Origin: Roseomonas sp.
GTDB lineage: Bacteria > Pseudomonadota > Alphaproteobacteria > Acetobacterales > Acetobacteraceae
Reading direction: 5' to 3'
DNA: 41,854 nt
Assembly: GCA_028288745.1 (NCBI GenBank)
Contig: JAQGHX010000013.1
Coordinates: 1-41,854, forward strand
Part shown: positions 1 through 8,146 of the stretch, piece after piece
Numbering within the stretch: the first letter of the stretch is position 1
Layout: each line of letters opens with the position of its first letter
The notes under the pieces: model-generated
Seen by the model: only the letters and a program-made list of their open reading frames with translations
What the model was told of the DNA's origin: nothing
Databases searched by the model: none
Program-made: the position numbers and the translations under genes

Positions 1-203
1 TGGGGCTGGCCCTGGCGCTGCTGCCGGCGGCCCTGCTGCTGCCCTGGCCCGCCACCCTGGCCGCCACCCTGGCGGCAGCGCTGTCCTGCCTGTTGCTGGC
101 CGGGCTGGCGCGGCGGCAGATCGGCGGCCAGACCGGCGACGTGCTGGGGGCCGGCGCCGTGCTGGCGGAATGTGTCGCGCTGACGGTGTTCGCGGCGGGA
201 TAG
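1..203 (+). CDS. cobS: Adenosylcobinamide-GDP ribazoletransferase (cobalamin synthase), C-terminal fragment
   Basis: The window opens inside this gene; the last 66 codons are present, read from base 3 to a TAG at 201-203. CobS is a membrane enzyme that joins adenosylcobinamide-GDP to alpha-ribazole(-phosphate) in the last steps of vitamin B12 synthesis. The visible part has a hydrophobic Leu/Ala-rich segment followed by RRQIGGQTGDVLGA, which matches the conserved GGxTGDxxGA motif near the CobS C-terminus, then a final hydrophobic stretch. The start and most membrane segments lie upstream of the window. No other cobalamin gene is seen here. Confidence 0.85.
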   Translation, partial: GLALALLPAALLLPWPATLAATLAAALSCLLLAGLARRQIGGQTGDVLGAGAVLAECVALTVFAAG

Positions 204-355
204 GCCCGCGTTCATGCCGGTCGTCTGAAAGCCGCCCGTGCCACCGTCAAACCGGCCAGCCAGAGCAAGCCGGCGCCATTCAGGGCGCAGCGCGCATGCC
301 GACATTCAGCCCGCGCCGCGCCCTGGCCTGAAAGGCTATCCTCAATTTTCCAGTG

Positions 356-388
356 GGGGTGCGGGCCCCAGGGGCAGCACCCCTGGCC
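356..388 (-). repeat. Gene-end hairpin element, copy A
   Basis: The stem-loop CCAGGGGCAGCACCCCTGG (368-386, plus-strand text) lies 18 nt after the stop codon of the minus-strand VOC gene. Read on the minus strand it is the first hairpin of the dispersed two-hairpin element, with the conserved GCT loop and one wobble pair in the stem. The second hairpin is not clearly present in this copy. The rest of the gap between cobS and the VOC gene (204-404) holds nothing recognisable. Confidence 0.7.
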
Positions 389-404
389 TGCCCTCACCCC
401 ACGT

Positions 405-1259
405 TCAAGCCGCCAGGGAAAGGCGGATCGCATTCCCCGCCGGGTCTTCGGCGCGCAGGCTGCCCGGCCTGTCCTCCAGCACGGTGCCGCTGGCGCGCAG
501 GGCGGTGGCCACGCGCCCGAAGGTGGCCGCATCCGCCGCGCGCAGTTCTACTTCCAGCAGGCCGGTCAGCCCGGGCGGGCGCCGGGGCGCGCCGCTGCTG
601 GCCCAGCCATTGGCCGCGATGTGGTGGTGGTAGCCCCCGCTGGAGAGGAACGAGGCCTGCGGCATGTGCTGCATCACCGCCATGCCGAGCCCCCGGTAGA
701 AGGCCTCGGCCGCCGGCACGTCATTGGCGCGCAGGTGGACATGGCCGATGACCGTGGCTTCGGGGGAGAGCGCCGGGCCGGGCGCGATGGCCATCAGCGC
801 GCGCAGGTCCAGCCGCCGGGTGAACATGGCGATGCCCTGCCCTTCCGCCGCGCGCGGCCAGACGTCGCGCGGGCGGTCGGCATAGACCTCGATGCCGTTG
901 CCCTCCGGGTCGGACAGGTAGAGCGCCTCGCTCACCCCGTGATCGGAGGCGCCTTGCAGCGTGACGCCCGCCGCCGCCGCGTGGTGCAGCCAGGCGGCGA
1001 GCGCCACGCGGTCCGGCAACAGGAAGGCGGTGTGAAACAGGCCGGGCTCGCGGCCGCTTTCCGGCCGGGCGCCGGGCGCGTGCGCCAGGTGCAGCAGCGG
1101 CCGGTCGCCGGCGGCCAGCGTCAGCCGCCCTTCCGGCGCGCCGGGCAACGGGCGCAGCCCCAGCAACCGCCCGTAGAAGTCAGCAATGCCGGCCAGGTCG
1201 CGCACGGCCAGGGTGACGCTGGCGGCGAAGAGGGGGGCGGAGGTTGCGGTATCGGTCAT
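405..1259 (-). CDS. VOC-family (glyoxalase/extradiol dioxygenase fold) protein, two-domain, CatE-like
   Basis: A 284-residue protein with two vicinal-oxygen-chelate domains: residues about 8-130, beginning VTLAVRDLAGIADFYGRLLGL, and about 155-284, beginning IGHVHLRANDVPAAEAFY. Candidate metal-ligand positions are visible (GLFHTAF and GIEVYADRP in the first domain, GHVHL and GGYHHHIAANGW in the second). The layout is that of CatE/YfiE-like catechol-2,3-dioxygenase homologues, but the substrate cannot be read from sequence. The start is the ATG whose complement is at 1257-1259; the frame stays open far upstream, but that part is shadow of the opposite strand. It is divergent from the alpha/beta hydrolase, so the two may share a control region. 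Confidence 0.85.
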   Translation of the reverse strand: MTDTATSAPLFAASVTLAVRDLAGIADFYGRLLGLRPLPGAPEGRLTLAAGDRPLLHLAHAPGARPESGREPGLFHTAFLLPDRVALAAWLHHAAAAGVTLQGASDHGVSEALYLSDPEGNGIEVYADRPRDVWPRAAEGQGIAMFTRRLDLRALMAIAPGPALSPEATVIGHVHLRANDVPAAEAFYRGLGMAVMQHMPQASFLSSGGYHHHIAANGWASSGAPRRPPGLTGLLEVELRAADAATFGRVATALRASGTVLEDRPGSLRAEDPAGNAIRLSLAA

Positions 1260-1445
1260 GGGGCGGTGCCTTCTGCTGCATGGAAGGTGGGGTGCGGGGC
1301 CGCCAAAGGGAAATGGCGCTGCGGAACGTCCGTCATTGGCCGCGTGAATGACATGCGTGCATGACAGGTCAGGGTGCTTGGCGCTGGCGGCGGCGGCCCG
1401 CACGCGCCTAGTGTGGGATAACATGCGCATCTCTTCAGCCTCCTG
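1260..1445. promoter_or_regulatory. Divergent control region between VOC gene and hydrolase
   Basis: A 186-bp gap that must carry the promoters of both flanking genes. It contains a short dyad, CATGC-GT-GCATG (1352-1363), which could be an operator, and GGATAACAT (about 1416-1424), which resembles a -10 region for the rightward gene. Neither is proven, and no regulator gene lies beside it. Confidence 0.35.
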
Positions 1446-2210
1446 ATGCCCGATAGTCCCTTTCCCCGTACCGGTCTCGGCAGCCGGGCCGAGACCCCCC
1501 AGTTGCTGTTCCTGCACGGCGCCGCCTGTGGCGCCTGGATCTGGCAGGACGGTTTCGCCGAAACCTGCGCCGAGGCAGGCTTCGCCGGGCAGGCCCTGCA
1601 ATTCGAGCGCGGACCGGAGAACAACCCGGCGGGGCTTGGCGCCTATGTGGCGCAGGCCCGTGCCGCCATCGCGCGGGCCGGCGGGCCGGTGGTGCTGGTG
1701 GGGCATTCGCTTGGGGCGCTGGTGGCGCAGCGCCTGCTGCTGGAACCCGCGGTGCGTGGCGCCGCCCTCCTGGCCCCCGTGCCGCCCGAGGGGCTCTGGT
1801 TCTCCAGCACCCGCCTCGCCTTCGCGGACCCCAGCCTGTGGTCGGAAGCCACGCGGATGGACCAGCCGGTCGGCCAGGCCGACCCGGGGCTGGTGACCAC
1901 GCTGTTCGGCTCCGGCATGCCGCCCGCCGAGGCGCGCCGCTATCTGGCGCTGATGGGTGGCGAATCCCGCGCCGCGCTGATGGAGGCGCAGGGGCCCCAG
2001 CCGGTGCCGCATGGCTGGATGCATGGCCGCCCGGTGCTGGTGCTGGGCGCCGGCGAGGACCGGTTGATCCCGCCCGACGCGGTGCAGCGCTGCGCCATGT
2101 GGCACGGCACCAGCGCCCGCTTTCTGCCGGAGATGGGGCACCTGATGATGCTGGAACCCGAATGGCCGCGCGTGGCCGGGCTTCTCCTGGCATGGCTGCG
2201 CGGGCTGTAG
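1446..2210 (+). CDS. Alpha/beta hydrolase
   Basis: A 254-residue single-domain alpha/beta hydrolase. The family landmarks are all present: the oxyanion-hole HG at residues 24-25 (LFLHGAACGAW), the nucleophile elbow GHSLG with Ser88, an acid Asp205 in GAGEDRLIPP, and His232 in EMGHLMMLEP. There is no signal peptide, so it is probably cytoplasmic. The substrate cannot be assigned; the fold covers esterases, lactonases and C-C hydrolases. The neighbouring divergent VOC dioxygenase-like gene allows a speculative link to an aromatic ring-cleavage pathway, since C-C hydrolases often follow extradiol cleavage, but no other pathway gene is nearby. Confidence 0.85.
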   Translation: MPDSPFPRTGLGSRAETPQLLFLHGAACGAWIWQDGFAETCAEAGFAGQALQFERGPENNPAGLGAYVAQARAAIARAGGPVVLVGHSLGALVAQRLLLEPAVRGAALLAPVPPEGLWFSSTRLAFADPSLWSEATRMDQPVGQADPGLVTTLFGSGMPPAEARRYLALMGGESRAALMEAQGPQPVPHGWMHGRPVLVLGAGEDRLIPPDAVQRCAMWHGTSARFLPEMGHLMMLEPEWPRVAGLLLAWLRGL

Positions 2211-2257
2211 CTCGCTGGCCCCTGGCGAAGCCTTCCGCAGCGGTCTAGGAAGCGCCC

Positions 2258-2908
2258 ATGCAGCCCGCCCCCAGCCCCTCCGCGCCCCGGCCCCCTGCTT
2301 CCAGCCCGGCTGCCCCCCGCAGCGCCGAGATCGCCCGCGCCACCAGCGAGACGGACATCCGTGTCCGCCTCGACCTCGATGGCAGCGGGGAGGGGCGGAT
2401 CGCGACGGGCATCGGCTTCCTCGACCACATGCTGACGGCGCTGTGCCGCCACAGCCTGATCGACATGGAGATCGTGGCGAAGGGCGACCTGCATATCGAC
2501 TTCCACCACACCACCGAGGATGTGGGCATCGTACTGGGCCAGGCGGTGAAGCGCGCGCTGGGCGACAAGCGCGGCATCCGCCGCTACGGCCAGGCGCTGG
2601 TGCCGATGGACGAGGCGCTGGTGGAAGCCGCGATCGACATTTCCGGCCGGCCCTTCCTGGCATGGTCCGCCAGCTTCCCGCGCGACAAGGTGGGCGAGAT
2701 GGATACCGAGCTGTTCGAGGAATTCTTCCGTGCCTTCGCCATGAATGCCGGGCTGACGCTGCACGTGACCCAGAAGGCCGGCACCAACGCCCACCATATC
2801 GCGGAGGGCTGCTTTAAGGCCCTCGCCCGCGCGCTGCGCATGGCGGTCGAGATGGACCCGCGCGCGGCCGGCGCCATCCCCTCCACCAAGGGCGTGCTGG
2901 AGGCGTAA
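2258..2908 (+). CDS. hisB: Imidazoleglycerol-phosphate dehydratase
   Basis: The sixth step of histidine synthesis: removes water from imidazole-glycerol phosphate to give imidazole-acetol phosphate, a di-manganese reaction. The 216-residue protein has the HisB metal and catalytic blocks: GIGFLDHML (51-59), [10 protein letters not shown] (81-90), MDEA (117-120) and TNAHHIAEG (176-184). It is the monofunctional form without a phosphatase domain. The first 20 or so residues are a Pro/Ala/Ser-rich extension before the conserved [14 protein letters not shown]. The ATG follows an AGGAAG ribosome site in the short gap after the hydrolase. It is the first gene of a tightly overlapping his operon, and its stop overlaps the next start (TAATG). 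Confidence 0.97.
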   Translation: MQPAPSPSAPRPPASSPAAPRSAEIARATSETDIRVRLDLDGSGEGRIATGIGFLDHMLTALCRHSLIDMEIVAKGDLHIDFHHTTEDVGIVLGQAVKRALGDKRGIRRYGQALVPMDEALVEAAIDISGRPFLAWSASFPRDKVGEMDTELFEEFFRAFAMNAGLTLHVTQKAGTNAHHIAEGCFKALARALRMAVEMDPRAAGAIPSTKGVLEA

Positions 2909-3342
2909 TGCGCAGCTTCACCATCCACGCGCCGCCCCCCGCCCCGCAGACCCGCACCTCCGTCCCCTCCACCATGCCGGCCACGGCGGCCCGGGCAAAG
3001 GCTCCCGCCCCGCGCGGCCCGGTGCTGGTGCCGGAGGGCTTCTCCATCCTCGCGGCCCTGGTTCCGCCGCTGTGGTTCCTGGCGCACCGGCTGTGGCTGG
3101 TGCTGGCGCTGTATGTCGCGCTCGCGGTGCTGATGGCTTTCCTGCTGCCCGGCCCCGTGCTGCCCTTCGCCAGCCTGGCCGCGCAGCTCCTGGTCGGGTT
3201 CGAGGCACAGAACCTGCGGCGCTGGACCCTGGCCCGGCATGGCCTGCCCGTCGCCGGCGTGGTGATGGCCCGCGATGCCGAGGCCGCGCTGCTGCGCGCG
3301 CTCGATGCCCGCCCCTCCCTGGCGAAAGGCCTGCACGCATGA
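2908..3342 (+). CDS. DUF2628 small membrane protein of the his operon
   Basis: A 144-residue protein with a Pro/Ala-rich N-terminal tail (about 1-40), then VPEGFSILAALVPPLWFLAHRLW, two to three hydrophobic segments (about 45-100), and a cytoplasmic end with FEAQNLRRWTLARHGLP and GVVMARDAEAALLRAL. These blocks are typical of DUF2628, which lies between hisB and hisH in many alphaproteobacteria. Its function is unknown; membrane location is inferred from hydrophobicity. It is translationally coupled on both sides: the start overlaps the hisB stop and the stop overlaps the hisH ATG. Confidence 0.85.
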   Translation: MRSFTIHAPPPAPQTRTSVPSTMPATAARAKAPAPRGPVLVPEGFSILAALVPPLWFLAHRLWLVLALYVALAVLMAFLLPGPVLPFASLAAQLLVGFEAQNLRRWTLARHGLPVAGVVMARDAEAALLRALDARPSLAKGLHA

Positions 3343-3992
3343 AGGTCGCGGTGGTGGACCCCGGTTCGGGCAACCTGGCCTCGGTCCTGCGGGCGCTGCG
3401 GCGCGCGGCGGCCGAAGGCGGCGGCCATGCCGAGATCGCGGTGGAGACCCGGGCGGAAGCCGTGGCGGCGGCGGATGCCATCGTCATGCCCGGCCAGGGC
3501 GCCTTCGCCGCCTGTCGGCGGGGGCTGGACGCCATGCCCGGCATGGTCGAGGCGGTGGACGAGGCCGTCACGCGCCGTGGCATCCCCTTCCTCGGCATCT
3601 GCGTGGGCATGCAGCTGATGGTGGAACGCGGGCTGGAACATGGCACGACCCCCGGCCTCGGCTGGATCGCCGGCGACATGGCGCCGATGGACCCGCGCGA
3701 TGCCGCGGGCGAGCCGCTGCCATTGCCGCAGATGGGCTGGAACGGGCTGCGCTTCGCCCCCGGCTGCCACCCCGTGCTGGCCGGCATCGAGCCCGGCGAA
3801 CACGCCTATTTCGTACATTCCTACGCGCTGTCCGGCGGCCGGCCGGGCGAGATCCTGGCCACGGCGGATTATGGCGGCCCGGTTGTCGCCGCCATCGGCC
3901 GCGACAATATGTTCGGGACACAGTTTCACGTCGAGAAGAGCCAGTTCGTCGGCCTGCGTATGTTGGCCAACTTCCTGGCCTGGCGCCCATGA
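3339..3992 (+). CDS. hisH: Imidazole glycerol phosphate synthase, glutamine amidotransferase subunit
   Basis: HisH releases ammonia from glutamine and passes it to HisF to form imidazole-glycerol phosphate and AICAR. The 217-residue protein is a class I amidotransferase: nucleophile Cys88 in GICVGMQLM, with His197 and Glu199 in [10 protein letters not shown] (most family members have FHPEKS, so Val replaces Pro here). PGQGAF (51-56) forms the oxyanion region. The ATG overlaps the DUF2628 stop by four bases, and its own stop overlaps the GNAT start in the same way. Its obligate partner hisF is not in the window. Confidence 0.96.
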   Translation: MKVAVVDPGSGNLASVLRALRRAAAEGGGHAEIAVETRAEAVAAADAIVMPGQGAFAACRRGLDAMPGMVEAVDEAVTRRGIPFLGICVGMQLMVERGLEHGTTPGLGWIAGDMAPMDPRDAAGEPLPLPQMGWNGLRFAPGCHPVLAGIEPGEHAYFVHSYALSGGRPGEILATADYGGPVVAAIGRDNMFGTQFHVEKSQFVGLRMLANFLAWRP

Positions 3993-4570
3993 CCACTGCC
4001 TCTACCCATACCCTGTCCGTCGAACGGATCGAGCGCCTGGACGATGGCGACCTCGCCGACCTCTGCGAGGCGACGGACGCCGCCATCATCGAGGGCGGCG
4101 GCTTCGGCTGGATCGACCCGCAGGGGCGCGAGGCCCTGGCCCGGCACTTTCGCGGCGTACTGCTGGTGCCGGCCTGCGAGTTGTTCCTGGCCAAGCTGGA
4201 CGGCGTGCCGGTGGGTTCCGCCCAGTTGCTGCGCCCGCCCCGCAACAACGAGGCGCAGTCCTTCGGCGCTCAGCTCACCCATGCCTATATCGCGCCCTAT
4301 GCGCGCGGCCACGGCCTCGCCCGCCTGCTGGTGCGGCGGGTGGAGGAACGCGCCAGCGCGCTGGGCCACCGGGTGCTGAACCTGGACGTGCGCGACACCC
4401 AGACCACCGCCATCACGCTGTTCGAGAGCCTGGGCTATATCCGCTGGGGCACCCATCCGGCCTATGCGCGGGTGCGCGGCGCCACCGTCTCCGGCCACTA
4501 TTACTACAAGCTGCTGGAGCCGATGCGCGGCCGCGCGATCGATATCAGCGCCCCAACCGAGAAGGGCTGA
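3989..4570 (+). CDS. GNAT-family N-acetyltransferase inserted in the his operon
   Basis: A 193-residue acyltransferase of the GNAT fold. The acetyl-CoA loop is [11 protein letters not shown] (105-115), preceded by the beta strand LTHAYIAPY and followed by an alpha helix and [25 protein letters not shown], a classic GNAT C-terminal half. The acceptor substrate is unknown. It overlaps hisH by four bases (ATGA) and ends 5 nt before the hisA start, so it is transcribed and probably translated with the his genes. A GNAT between hisH and hisA is not part of the usual alphaproteobacterial order. Confidence 0.85.
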   Translation: MTTASTHTLSVERIERLDDGDLADLCEATDAAIIEGGGFGWIDPQGREALARHFRGVLLVPACELFLAKLDGVPVGSAQLLRPPRNNEAQSFGAQLTHAYIAPYARGHGLARLLVRRVEERASALGHRVLNLDVRDTQTTAITLFESLGYIRWGTHPAYARVRGATVSGHYYYKLLEPMRGRAIDISAPTEKG

Positions 4571-4575
4571 CCGCC

Positions 4576-5307
4576 TTGGCCTTCACCCTCTACCCCGCCA
4601 TCGACCTCAAGGGCGGGCAGGTCGTGCGCCTGAAGCGCGGCGACATGGACCAGGCCACCACCTATGCCGAGGACCCCGGCGCCCAGGCCGCCGCCTTCGC
4701 CACCCAGGGCTTTTCCTGGCTGCATGTGGTGGACCTGGACGGCGCCTTCGCCGGCAGGCCCGCCAATGTGGAAGCCGTGGCGCGCATCCTGGCCAGCACC
4801 TCCTGCCCCGTGCAGCTCGGCGGCGGCATCCGCGACATGGCGACGGTGGAGGCCTGGCTGAACCGGGGCGTCGCCCGCGTGATCCTGGGCTCGGCGGCGG
4901 TGAAGGACCCCGCCTTTGCCCGTGCCGCCTGCCGCGCCTTTCCCGGCCAGATCGCCGTTGGCATCGACGCGCGCGACGGCATGGTGGCGACCGAGGGCTG
5001 GGCCGAGACCAGCGACATCTCCGCGCTCGACCTCGCCCTGTCCTTCGAGGATGCGGGGGCGGCGGCCATCATCCACACCGATATCGACCGCGACGGTATG
5101 CTGGGCGGCGTGAACGCGGCCGCCACGGCGGCGCTGGGCGCGCGGCTGACCACGCCGGTCATCGCCTCGGGCGGGGTCGCGGGGGTGGAGGATATCGTGG
5201 CGCTGAAGGCCGCCGGCACCGTGGCCGGCACCATCATCGGGCGCGCGTTGTATGACGGGCGGCTCTCGCCGGATGCCGCCCTGGCGGCGGCGGTTCTCGC
5301 GGACTGA
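4576..5307 (+). CDS. hisA: Phosphoribosylformimino-5-aminoimidazole carboxamide ribotide isomerase
   Basis: Catalyses the Amadori rearrangement of ProFAR to PRFAR, the substrate of HisF-HisH. The 243-residue TIM barrel has both catalytic aspartates, Asp10 (YPAIDLKGG) and Asp131 (VGIDARDG), and phosphate-binding loops LGGGIRD and IASGGV. No ATG or GTG fits; the start is taken as TTG 4576, eight to ten bases after an AGAAGG ribosome site at 4560-4565 inside the end of the GNAT gene. This places the first conserved block at the normal distance. It is the last gene of the operon here; hisF and hisE, which usually follow, are absent. Confidence 0.95.
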   Translation: MAFTLYPAIDLKGGQVVRLKRGDMDQATTYAEDPGAQAAAFATQGFSWLHVVDLDGAFAGRPANVEAVARILASTSCPVQLGGGIRDMATVEAWLNRGVARVILGSAAVKDPAFARAACRAFPGQIAVGIDARDGMVATEGWAETSDISALDLALSFEDAGAAAIIHTDIDRDGMLGGVNAAATAALGARLTTPVIASGGVAGVEDIVALKAAGTVAGTIIGRALYDGRLSPDAALAAAVLAD

Positions 5308-5483
5308 GAACCACGCGGGCTTGCCACCCACAAGGGGCGGTAAGCCGCGCGGCCATCCCGGATTGGCGCCGCCCCCCGGGCCAAAGCGACGCACGGGCCT
5401 GATGGATCCATACAAGGGCCGCGCGGGCTGCATCTCCGGCCGGAGGCACCGCCCTCGCCGCGCTTGGCATTCCGGCCCCATGC

Positions 5484-5540
5484 GGGGGCCCGGGGCGGTT
5501 CAACCGCCCCGGCGGGGTTCCGGGGGCAGCACCCCCGGCC
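5484..5540 (-). repeat. Gene-end two-hairpin element, copy B
   Basis: Two stem-loops, at 5520-5538 and 5492-5510, follow the stop of the minus-strand TIGR02300 gene by 8 nt. On the minus strand the first reads CCGGGGGTGCTGCCCCCGG and the second GGGGCGGTTGAACCGCCCC. Compared with other copies, an A-T pair in the first stem has become G-C and a T-A pair in the second has become C-G, so pairing is kept. The rest of the gap after hisA (5308-5483) has no recognised feature. Confidence 0.75.
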
Positions 5541-5546
5541 TGTCCC

Positions 5547-5861
5547 TCAGCCCTCTTCGTCGCGGTCCACTTCGACCTCGACTTCGATATCGTCCTCGGC
5601 GTCGTCCAGTTCCTCGGCGTCTTCCAAGGTCTCGTCCGCGTCGGCATCCTCGACTTCCACGTCATCCGTGTCCGTATCGGCGACCGGCGGGCGCTTCTTC
5701 ACCTTTTCCTCCGGCGGCAGCGCGACGCGGCGCGCCCGGGGCTGCTCGGCGGGCTGGTCGGTACCGCATTTCGGGCACACCGCCGGCTGCTTTCCCAAAT
5801 CGTAGAATTTGGCTCCGCAGGCGACACAGGTGCGCTTCACACCCAGCTCGGGCTTGGCCAT
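5547..5861 (-). CDS. TIGR02300 family protein (zinc-ribbon-like head, acidic tail)
   Basis: A 104-residue protein of the alphaproteobacterial TIGR02300 family. The N-terminal third carries two Cys-x2-Cys pairs (CVAC at about residues 12-15 and CPKC at about 29-32) around GAKFYDLGKQP, which suggests a small metal-binding knuckle. The C-terminal half is almost entirely Asp/Glu/Val/Thr (about residues 60-104). Its function is unknown; the acidic tail could bind basic proteins or nucleic-acid-binding partners. The start is the ATG complement at 5859-5861; the longer open frame upstream has no support. It is divergent from aroA with a 98-bp gap. Confidence 0.85.
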   Translation of the reverse strand: MAKPELGVKRTCVACGAKFYDLGKQPAVCPKCGTDQPAEQPRARRVALPPEEKVKKRPPVADTDTDDVEVEDADADETLEDAEELDDAEDDIEVEVEVDRDEEG

Positions 5862-5959
5862 CAGCGTGGAATTCCCGCAGAAAATGAAGGGGCGGCTACC
5901 CGGCGGAGAGCCATCGGGCGGCCGGAAACAAGGGCGCGCATTGCCACGCACCCTGGGCC

Positions 5960-7327
5960 ATGTCAAACCCTGCGGCTGTGGAACACGATACGATTGCCCA
6001 ACCTCTCCGCGCCACCCGCCCTGCCCATGGCCTGACCGGCCGCATCCGCGTGGCCGGCGACAAGTCCATCAGCCACCGCGCGCTGATGTTCGGCGCGCTC
6101 GCCGTCGGCCGTACCGAGATCACCGGGCTGCTGGAAGGCGAGGACGTGCTGCGCACCGCCAGTGCCATGCGTGCCCTCGGCGCCACGGTGGACCGGCTGG
6201 GCGATGGCCACTGGCAGGTGGCCGGGCGTGGCGTCGGCGGGCTGGTCGAGCCGGCCGATGTGCTCGACATGGGCAATTCCGGCACCGCCGCGCGGCTGAT
6301 CTGCGGGCTGATCGCGGGCCACCCTGTCTTTGCCGTGCTGACCGGCGATGCCTCGCTGCGCTCCCGCCCCATGAAGCGGGTCATGGACCCGCTCTCGGCC
6401 AGCGGCGCGCGCTTCACCGGCCGCGCCGGCGGCCGCCTGCCGCTGGCGATCGAGGGCGCGGCCGACCCGCTGCCGCTGGATTACCGCCTGCCCGTCGCCT
6501 CCGCCCAGGTGAAGTCGGCCGTGCTGCTGGCCGGGCTCTGCGCACGCGGCACCACCCGGGTGGAAGAGCCCGAGGCCACCCGCGACCACACTGAGAACAT
6601 GCTGCGCCATTTTGGCGCCACCGTGCGGGTCGAGCACCAGGGCCATGGCCGCGTCATCGAGTTGGACGGCCAGCCGGAACTGGTCGCGGCGCCCGTGCGC
6701 GTGCCGGCCGACCCCTCCTCCGCCGCGTTTCCGCTGGTCGCGGCCCTGCTGGTGCCGGGCTCCCGCCTGACGGTCGAGGGCGTGGGGCTGAACCCGCTGC
6801 GCACCGGCCTGTTCACCACGCTGCGCGAGATGGGCGCCGACCTCGTCATCACCAACGAGCGCCTGGAGGGCGGCGAGCCGGTGGGCGACATCACCGCCAC
6901 CCATGGCCCGCTGCGCGGCGTGGACGTGCCGCCCGAGCGCGCGCCCTCGATGATCGACGAATACCCGATCCTCGCCGTGGCCGCCGCCTTCGCCAGCGGC
7001 ACCAGCCGCTTCCGCGGCCTGAAGGAATTGCGGGTCAAGGAAAGCGACCGTTTGGCCGCGACCATCGCCCTGTTGGACGCCAATGGCGTGGCCAGCGAAG
7101 TGGAGGGCGACGACCTGATCCTGCACCGCAACGGCCGCCCGCCCGCCGGCGGCGGGCATGTCACCACCCATATGGACCACCGCATCGCCATGAGCGCGCT
7201 GGTGCTGGGCCTCGCCTCGGAGGCCGGCGTGACGGTCGATGACGGCCGCTTCATCGACACGTCCTTCCCCGGCTTCGCCGCGCTGCTGAACCACGCGGCG
7301 GGCGGGCAGCCGATCGGGCCGGCATGA
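5960..7327 (+). CDS. aroA: 3-phosphoshikimate 1-carboxyvinyltransferase (EPSP synthase), class II-like
   Basis: Transfers enolpyruvyl from PEP to shikimate-3-phosphate, the sixth step of the shikimate pathway and the target of glyphosate. The 455-residue protein resembles the Agrobacterium CP4 enzyme throughout: GDKSISHR (33-40), [78 protein letters not shown] and DHRIAMS. At the glyphosate-contact loop it reads GNSGTAARL (105-113): Gly108 where CP4 has the resistance Ala100, but Leu113 as in CP4 rather than the Pro101 of E. coli. Its stop overlaps the cmk start (ATGA). Confidence 0.97.
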   Translation: MSNPAAVEHDTIAQPLRATRPAHGLTGRIRVAGDKSISHRALMFGALAVGRTEITGLLEGEDVLRTASAMRALGATVDRLGDGHWQVAGRGVGGLVEPADVLDMGNSGTAARLICGLIAGHPVFAVLTGDASLRSRPMKRVMDPLSASGARFTGRAGGRLPLAIEGAADPLPLDYRLPVASAQVKSAVLLAGLCARGTTRVEEPEATRDHTENMLRHFGATVRVEHQGHGRVIELDGQPELVAAPVRVPADPSSAAFPLVAALLVPGSRLTVEGVGLNPLRTGLFTTLREMGADLVITNERLEGGEPVGDITATHGPLRGVDVPPERAPSMIDEYPILAVAAAFASGTSRFRGLKELRVKESDRLAATIALLDANGVASEVEGDDLILHRNGRPPAGGGHVTTHMDHRIAMSALVLGLASEAGVTVDDGRFIDTSFPGFAALLNHAAGGQPIGPA

Positions 7328-8004
7328 CCGCCTGCGCCGCAATGGCCGCCACGGCCGCGGCCCCTGTCATCGCGGTGGATGGCCCGGCGGCTGCCGGCAA
7401 GGGCACCCTGGCCCGCCGGCTGGCGGCGCATCTCGGCCTGCCCTACCTGGATACCGGACTGCTCTACCGCGCCGTCGGCCGCCGCGTGCTGGATGCCGGT
7501 GCCGACCTGCGCGACCCCGCCGTGGCCGAGGCCACCGCCCGCGCCCTGTCCCCCGCCGATCTCGACCGCCCCGACCTGCGCAGCGCGGAAGCCGCCGCTG
7601 CCGCCAGCGCCGTGGCCGCTCAGGCCGGCGTGCGCGCGGCGCTGCTGGACTGGCAGCGCGATTTCGGCCGCGCCCATGGCGCGGTGCTGGACGGGCGCGA
7701 CATCGGCACTGTCGTCTTCCCCGACGCGCAGGTGAAGCTCTTCATCACCGCGAGCGCGGAGGAGCGCGCCCGGCGCCGCTTCCTGGAGCTCACCGCCGGT
7801 GGCGCCGTCGCCGAGCCGGCGCAGGTGCTGGCGGAGCTGCGCGCGCGCGATGCGCAGGACGCCGCCCGCGCCGTGGCGCCCATGAAGCCGGCCGAGGATG
7901 CCGTGCTGATCGACACCACCAGCCTGGACGCCGATGCCGCCTTCGCACGCGCCGTGGAAGTCGTGCAGGAAAAAATCGGACCGCGGGGCCGAGATCTCGT
8001 TTGA
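7324..8004 (+). CDS. cmk: (d)CMP kinase (cytidylate kinase)
   Basis: Phosphorylates CMP and dCMP with ATP. The 226-residue protein has the P-loop GPAAAGKGT (20-28), then [12 protein letters not shown] (NMP binding), [14 protein letters not shown], and the lid arginines in [11 protein letters not shown]. The first 13 residues are an Ala-rich lead; an internal ATG at residue 7 is also possible, but the ATGA overlap with aroA favours the first. In most alphaproteobacteria cmk is followed by rpsA; here it is followed by an inverted repeat and a convergent gene. Confidence 0.95.
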   Translation: MTACAAMAATAAAPVIAVDGPAAAGKGTLARRLAAHLGLPYLDTGLLYRAVGRRVLDAGADLRDPAVAEATARALSPADLDRPDLRSAEAAAAASAVAAQAGVRAALLDWQRDFGRAHGAVLDGRDIGTVVFPDAQVKLFITASAEERARRRFLELTAGGAVAEPAQVLAELRARDAQDAARAVAPMKPAEDAVLIDTTSLDADAAFARAVEVVQEKIGPRGRDLV

Positions 8005-8088
8005 GAATTCTGGTGGCTGAGGCCGCGGCCGGGATTTCCGCGCCAGCTTTGTCGGCGGCTTGGCCCGACCCGTCAGATTTCTCAAACG
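7998..8088. repeat. Inverted repeat at the end of cmk
   Basis: CGTTTGAGAATTCTG (7998-8012) spans the cmk stop codon, and its inverted copy with one mismatch lies at 8074-8088. The arms are 15 nt (14 matching) and 61 nt apart. It could form a long-range stem at the 3' end of the aroA-cmk transcript or be the footprint of a past insertion. There is no T-run, so a classical terminator is not evident. The rest of 8005-8146 has no feature. Confidence 0.5.
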
Positions 8089-8146
8089 GGCTCTGAGCTG
8101 AGAGCCCGGCCCGGGGCCCAGGTGCCCCCAGCGCCGGAAGAGGCTG

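Noticed and set aside
1260-2663. Long minus-strand open frame (752 codons) extending the VOC gene upstream across the hydrolase and hisB
   Set aside because: The upstream part is low-complexity Arg/Pro/Gly shadow sequence of two well-supported plus-strand genes; the VOC family start is at 1259.
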